From Ignelater luminosus (Eukaryota > Arthropoda > Insecta > Coleoptera > Elateridae): a DNA stretch of 64,000 bases. The translations under genes were made by a program, and so were the position numbers. The notes beneath the pieces were generated by a model that saw only the letters and a list, made by a program, of their open reading frames with translations, was not told the DNA's origin and searched no databases. The DNA lies in contig VTPC01000415.1 of the NCBI GenBank assembly GCA_011009095.1, positions 124,001 through 188,000 on the forward strand, in the 5' to 3' direction. Of the stretch, positions 60,318-64,000 are shown one piece after another; the stretch's first letter is position 1, and each line of letters starts with the position of its first letter.

Positions 60318-60725
60318 AGTTTTTTTCACGTTCGTGAAAAAAAGTGCAACATTTTTCATTAATTTTCGTTTATAAAGGATGCGTTTGTTTCATCGCGATA
60401 GAAGCGTGAAAAAAAGTGCCATAACGGTTCATTTTTTCACGCATTTGAGTGAAAAAAAGTATCATAACGTGTCATTTTTTAACGCAAAATATTTAAAGAC
60501 ATAGGAGGCTGCCACTGGCATTTGTCAGAAATTAGAATGCATTGATGTGACGCATCGAGAAAGCCGTTATTGAAGTAGGTAGTTCTTGATTTTTATTACG
60601 AACGTGAAAAAAGTTTTGTATGCAATTCGTGAGTAAAATTACTTTTTTTCACTCGGCGGATTTGCGCACTCGCCTACGGCTCGTGCGGCAAACTTTCCTT
60701 CTCGTGAAAAAAAGATACACTTTAC
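60318..60725. repeat. cluster of CGTGAAAAAAAGT motifs in both orientations
   Basis: The motif GTGAAAAAAAGT or its complement occurs about seven times in 400 bp, including a hairpin TTTTTTCACGTTCGTGAAAA at 60321-60340. One part is GC-rich (CACTCGGCGGATTTGCGCAC, then TCGCCTACGGCTCGTGCGG). It looks like a piece of an interspersed repeat with internal inverted modules. The type is unknown. Confidence 0.6.
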
Positions 60726-60948
60726 TCACTTGTTGCATAAATAACTATTACTGTATTCAATTACATCAAATTATGGTGGGAGAAAAGTGTTTTTGTTGCT
60801 TAATGAACCTTTTTGAGTATTTTTAAGGTTACAAAAAACAAAAATTTGTAATTATGATTAATGACGTGTTGAGTATTTTAACCTTCTTAGTAATTATTTA
60901 ATTAAGCTTTGATACATGATAATAGAAGATTTAGCTTTGCTTAGGGTA

Positions 60949-61022
60949 GGACTTTAGTAACTCAAGTGGCAGAGTGATGGTTTGGTGAACCAGAGATGTG
61001 GATTCGAATCTCACATGAAATC
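60949..61022 (+). repeat. tRNA-like sequence (tRNA pseudogene or SINE head)
   Basis: The A-box-like stretch ACTCAAGTGGCAGAGTGATG can form a D-arm (ACTC/GAGT). A TGGT-TTGGTGA-ACCA arm would put GGT (Thr) in the anticodon position. GTGGATTCGAATCTCAC forms a T-arm with the loop TTCGAAT. The acceptor stem does not pair well, so it is not a working tRNA gene. It lies 170 bp before the KH3 exon acceptor. Confidence 0.5.
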
Positions 61023-61189
61023 TAGATTTTCTGTTTTACAACTTTAAAATTAATTTACTACATTATTCAGTTATCAATAGAAATGTGTTACGTTCAAATA
61101 CATTTTTGTAAAATTTCACCTTGACTTACACCGTATAAAATATAACACAGTGTGTTTACAAAATTATTTTCACTATTAATCTGTTTTAG

Positions 61190-61423
61190 GGGCAACTTCA
61201 CCAACTCCTAGATCAAATTTAGAAAGGTATGACACAGCATTTGATCCATTCCGACATCAAAGTTCACCGGCTGCTGCCCCCATTTCCATTAACAATAATA
61301 GTTTTGGATTAGGTACAGGACAACAAATGGCTGTTTTAAGTAAAAGTCCGACGCCCGCCGAGTTACAGGGTAAAGACAGTAAAAATGTAGAAATTGCAGA
61401 AGTTATCGTTGGTGCTATTTTGG
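61190..61423 (+). CDS. ps: pasilla/NOVA exon: spacer end and first strand of KH3
   Basis: The acceptor TTTTAG at 61184-61189 gives phase 1. The exon encodes ATSPTPRSNLERYDTAFDPF, then a Ser/Asn/Gly-rich section and KSPTPAELQGKDSKNVEIAE, with KH3 starting at the final KNVEIAE and continuing VIVGAILG. The exon ends inside KH3 after the first base of the Gly codon of the GXXG loop, at a strong GTAAGT donor (61424). The proline-directed Ser/Thr sites (SPTP, occurring twice) could be phosphorylation sites; that is inference only. It is the only exon reached across the 3.6-kb intron carrying a tRNA-like repeat and a 547-bp inverted-repeat element. Confidence 0.95.
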
Positions 61424-61493
61424 GTAAGTTAATTTATTGCGATGCTATTTATATAACAGTAAACTGATAATCATGTTATGATTTTAATATTAG
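61424..61493 (+). other. ps: pasilla short intron, 70 nt, inside KH3
   Basis: GTAAGT donor and ATATTAG acceptor, phase 1. It splits the first Gly codon of the KH3 GXXG (GPGG) loop. Confidence 0.92.
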
Positions 61494-61717
61494 GTCCAGG
61501 AGGGCGTTCATTAGTTGAAATTCAAAACATGAGCGGTGCCAATATTCAAATATCGAAAAAAGGAATTTTTGCACCGGGCACACGTAATCGTATAGTTACT
61601 ATCACCGGAAATCCTAACGCTATAAATGCAGCACAGTACCTCATTGAGCAGCGCATTTCTGAAGAAGAAATAAAACGTGCACGCAACAATACTCTAAGCA
61701 CTCTGGGTATACAGTGA
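61494..61717 (+). CDS. ps: pasilla/NOVA terminal coding exon with KH3
   Basis: Last coding exon, joined across a 70-nt intron in phase 1. It supplies the rest of KH3: the GXXG loop as GPGG ([20 protein letters not shown]), the variable loop [13 protein letters not shown], the beta strand IVTITG and the C-terminal helix [11 protein letters not shown]. It ends after a charged tail, [19 protein letters not shown], at TGA 61715-61717. The summed exon length, after the first split codon, is 482 codons including the stop with no internal stop, so the model is consistent. In this family KH3 is the domain best characterised for YCAY binding. The 3' UTR follows directly. Confidence 0.96.
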
Positions 61718-63220
61718 TAGTATCATTTTACTTCAATGTCATCGGCCGTCTTTAACAGGTACAGAGAGCAGAAGTTATTAACTTTTTTAACTGTGCTTCA
61801 CATTTCTTTTATCCATTTGTCTGCGTACGTAATGAAATTATGCGTTTATCAGCTGTACAGTATGTACAGTCTATCAAGTCAAAAATTCACCACACCATTA
61901 GGAAAATTAAGGAATCGTTTTTGTAGTTACCTACTTACCAACCGCATTTTACCTATTTACGTACATTTTAAATTAACTGTTGGAAACAGTATAAGAAACT
62001 GTCGTAGTCATTTTTTTTTTGTAATTTGTAATTTTTAATATGTGTTGTATATAATTTTTGTTGTGTGGGGTAAAGTTAATTTTTTTTGTGTTAATTTTAT
62101 AAAAGTTATCTTGTATAACGAACTGAAATTGACATATATTTCTGGACCAAACCGTTCGTTATCCGAGAATCTTTTTTATTCATGTATAACTTTTGTAAAT
62201 AATTGTTGAGGGGAACATTAAATATTGATTTATTTGTTTGTTTATTTGTGCAGTTGTTGGGTTTCTAAAATTATAAAATTTGTTGAAAATCATTTCATCG
62301 TGAATCATTAATTGTAAAAAAGTTTACATTTTCATTATTTTTAATGTTTAATAATTTTTTATTTTTAGATGATATATTTAATTATGTATAAAAATTTAAA
62401 CTTGAAAATTGTGATAAATCTGCGTTACTAACTCTGATGTCTGTACCTCTCATTTATTTGAGGTAAAGAGTTATTTTTTCCTGTTAACTATTAAGTTTGC
62501 GAATTTATCGGACACACAATATGCTAAAAATAAAAAAAAATATTAATATATATTTCAACAGGTATTATAAATTTTTATTTAAAAAAAGACAATTAGTAGT
62601 GATGTATATTAAAAAAGAGAAGTTAAAAGTTTTAACCATGCTAACTATTTTTGATGTCTTGAAACTACACGTCCTAGTAATCAAAAATACATATTTTTTA
62701 ATATTTAGTTTGAAGGCAAAAGTTATATATTTTATAGTAACAAAACTGTCCTCAAAACGAGTTTGTTTTCTACTTTTGATTCTAGTTGGTGTAAGTAGCA
62801 TCATCCATTAACTGAATATGTTCTCTCAAATTTACAGTGATTAATATTAAGGTTGAGGTTTTCATGTTGCATATATATATTAAAAACAAAAAAAAAAAAT
62901 TTAATCCAACTTTTCATATCGTGGTTTAATTCTTAAATAATTATATTATTACAATTTAATTCAATATTTGTCCAGAAAATTTCCCTAAATCTTTGGACAC
63001 TTCTAGTGGTTCGGAATTCACTTTAAATTATAGAATACTCTTGTACTTGTATCTGCCGAAATTGTTATAACACGAGTGTAAGGGAAACATCAATGTCCTG
63101 TAAAGGATGTGGTACGTTAGTAATGCTTGTAGAATAATCTAATTCTAAAAACTTGTTTGTAAATAGTTATAAAAACATTTAAAATGTTATAAAAATAATA
63201 AAATTTAAAAGATGTATTTA
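61718..63220 (+). other. ps: probable 3' UTR of pasilla with candidate poly(A) signals
   Basis: AT-rich sequence directly after the stop codon with no coding potential. Canonical AATAAA hexamers occur at 62529-62534 and 63197-63202, with more at about 63378 and 63826. Which one is used cannot be told from sequence. The first 300 bases contain several YCAY tetramers (TCAT, CCAT, TCAC), the motif bound by this protein family, but only mildly above what base composition would give. The right boundary is a guess at the second signal. Confidence 0.5.
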
Positions 63221-64000
63221 ATTACAAGATTTATAATTACTTTGGGTTGTATTATGAATGATCTATTAAATTTAAAAGATGTTTTAATATATGTCTATTA
63301 AAAAAGAGACAAAGACAATTTGTTAGCTTAAACTGAAGATTACTAATGGTTGCTCTGGAAATTAGTAAATCAATAATTTAATAAATCATTGGAAATAAGC
63401 TGCATACAGTAACACAGGGTATCTATGAAGTTAAATGCAAGCTTGCATGTAGATATTTATGAAACCCAAATCATGCCAATTTTTTTTATAATACTTCTAT
63501 TACATAAGAGAACATGCCAAGTTATAATGTCAGCATTTTTTTTATGCACCACCATACATTGTGATTTCACATTACTTATGAGCAATTTAGGTAAAGAATT
63601 TGGTGGAAATCAAACACCTAAAACTTCCTAACACAAGAAAAAAATTGCAAAAATAACTTGTTCAAGTCAAAATGCCTGCAGATCATAAACCCATACCTTT
63701 TTGTTGATGTTATTTTTATTTGTACTTGATAGAAGAAAATACTTGTCAATATTAAGCATAAATCCTTAATTCTGTCTTTTTGATGGAATACTTGAAAAAT
63801 TGGATATTTTGGTTGTAAAATTGATAATAAAAGGGGTCAATTCAGAAAATATCACTTGCATATAAAGAAGCCTTTCATAATTACTAATATTGGATTAATG
63901 CCACTCCCTCTATTTTACTCGGAGTGCATTCTTTAAGTGATTTTTGAATGTAGCCCAGCACATACATACAGTTTTCAAGCTTAATAGACTGATATGTATA
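63221..64000. other. AT-rich downstream sequence, nothing recognised
   Basis: May be the far 3' UTR (AATAAA at about 63378 and 63826) or intergenic DNA. I see no gene, repeat end or RNA here. Confidence 0.4.

Larger units (their letters stand above)
57586..61189 (+). other. ps: pasilla intron, 3.6 kb, with alternative donor
   Basis: Donor GTGAGT at 57586 (alternative identical hexamer at 57598), acceptor TTTTAG ending at 61189, phase 1. It contains the 547-bp inverted-repeat element at 57789, a single CAGGGTGT-type end at about 58400, the CGTGAAAAAAAGT-motif cluster at 60.3-60.7 kb and a tRNA-like sequence at about 60.95-61.02 kb. Confidence 0.9.

Noticed and set aside
1..64000. CRISPR arrays, operons or bacterial features
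   Set aside because: Spliced KH-domain gene, insect-type transposons and AT-rich introns make this nuclear animal DNA; no spaced direct repeats of CRISPR type were seen.

Overview
This is eukaryotic, AT-rich DNA and almost certainly from an insect or another arthropod. Its one host gene is the KH-domain RNA-binding splicing regulator pasilla (ps, orthologue of vertebrate NOVA1/2). Six coding exons lie on the + strand and join in frame: 16480-16626, 48152-48460, 56985-57298, 57366-57585, 61190-61423 and 61494-61717 (stop TGA at 61715-61717). They encode the last 481 residues, including all three KH domains. The N-terminal exon(s) and promoter were not found and probably lie left of the window. 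I cannot name the species; the transposon types (mariner, Tc1, ITmD37E-like and R1-like elements, SINE-like repeats) suit insects generally.

Layout. From 1 to 16479 lies a transposon-rich region upstream of the first visible exon. It holds a gypsy-like RT relic (3.6-4.0 kb), an R1-like non-LTR relic on the - strand (4.2-5.65 kb), a long-inverted-repeat element (9.59-10.48 kb), an apparently intact DD41D mariner-type transposon (10745-12049) with perfect 31-bp terminal inverted repeats, TA target duplications and a complete 361-codon transposase, and another inverted-repeat element (13517-14217). From 16627 to 48151 is a 31.5-kb intron splitting KH1. It contains a second and a truncated third copy of the long-inverted-repeat family, a cluster of broken elements (mariner, RNase H fragment, ITmD37E-like) at 23.6-26.0 kb, a decayed Tc1-like element whose ORF carries an intron-like segment (30193-31786), a nested CAGGGTGT-ended element (35.7-36.5 kb) and a 632-bp element with a perfect 9-bp target duplication (37829-38460). 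From about 38.5 kb to 48.15 kb I see no recognisable element. From 48461 to 56984 the second intron holds more inverted-repeat elements, including one of 1 kb with arms of about 430 bp that still carries a scrap of transposase, nested inside an older relative. The 3' part has two tiny introns (67 and 70 nt), one 3.6-kb intron with repeats, and an AT-rich 3' UTR.

How it works together. pasilla/NOVA proteins bind YCAY clusters in pre-mRNA through KH1-KH3 and control alternative splicing. Everything else recognised here is mobile DNA or its debris. I found no second host gene, CRISPR array, operon or ordinary functional tRNA gene. The more novel items are the intact DD41D element, the foldback families that can be tied to a mariner-type transposase, the 9-bp-duplication element with an internal tandem array and palindrome, the intron-like segment in the Tc1 relic, and the tandem in-frame splice donors in pasilla.
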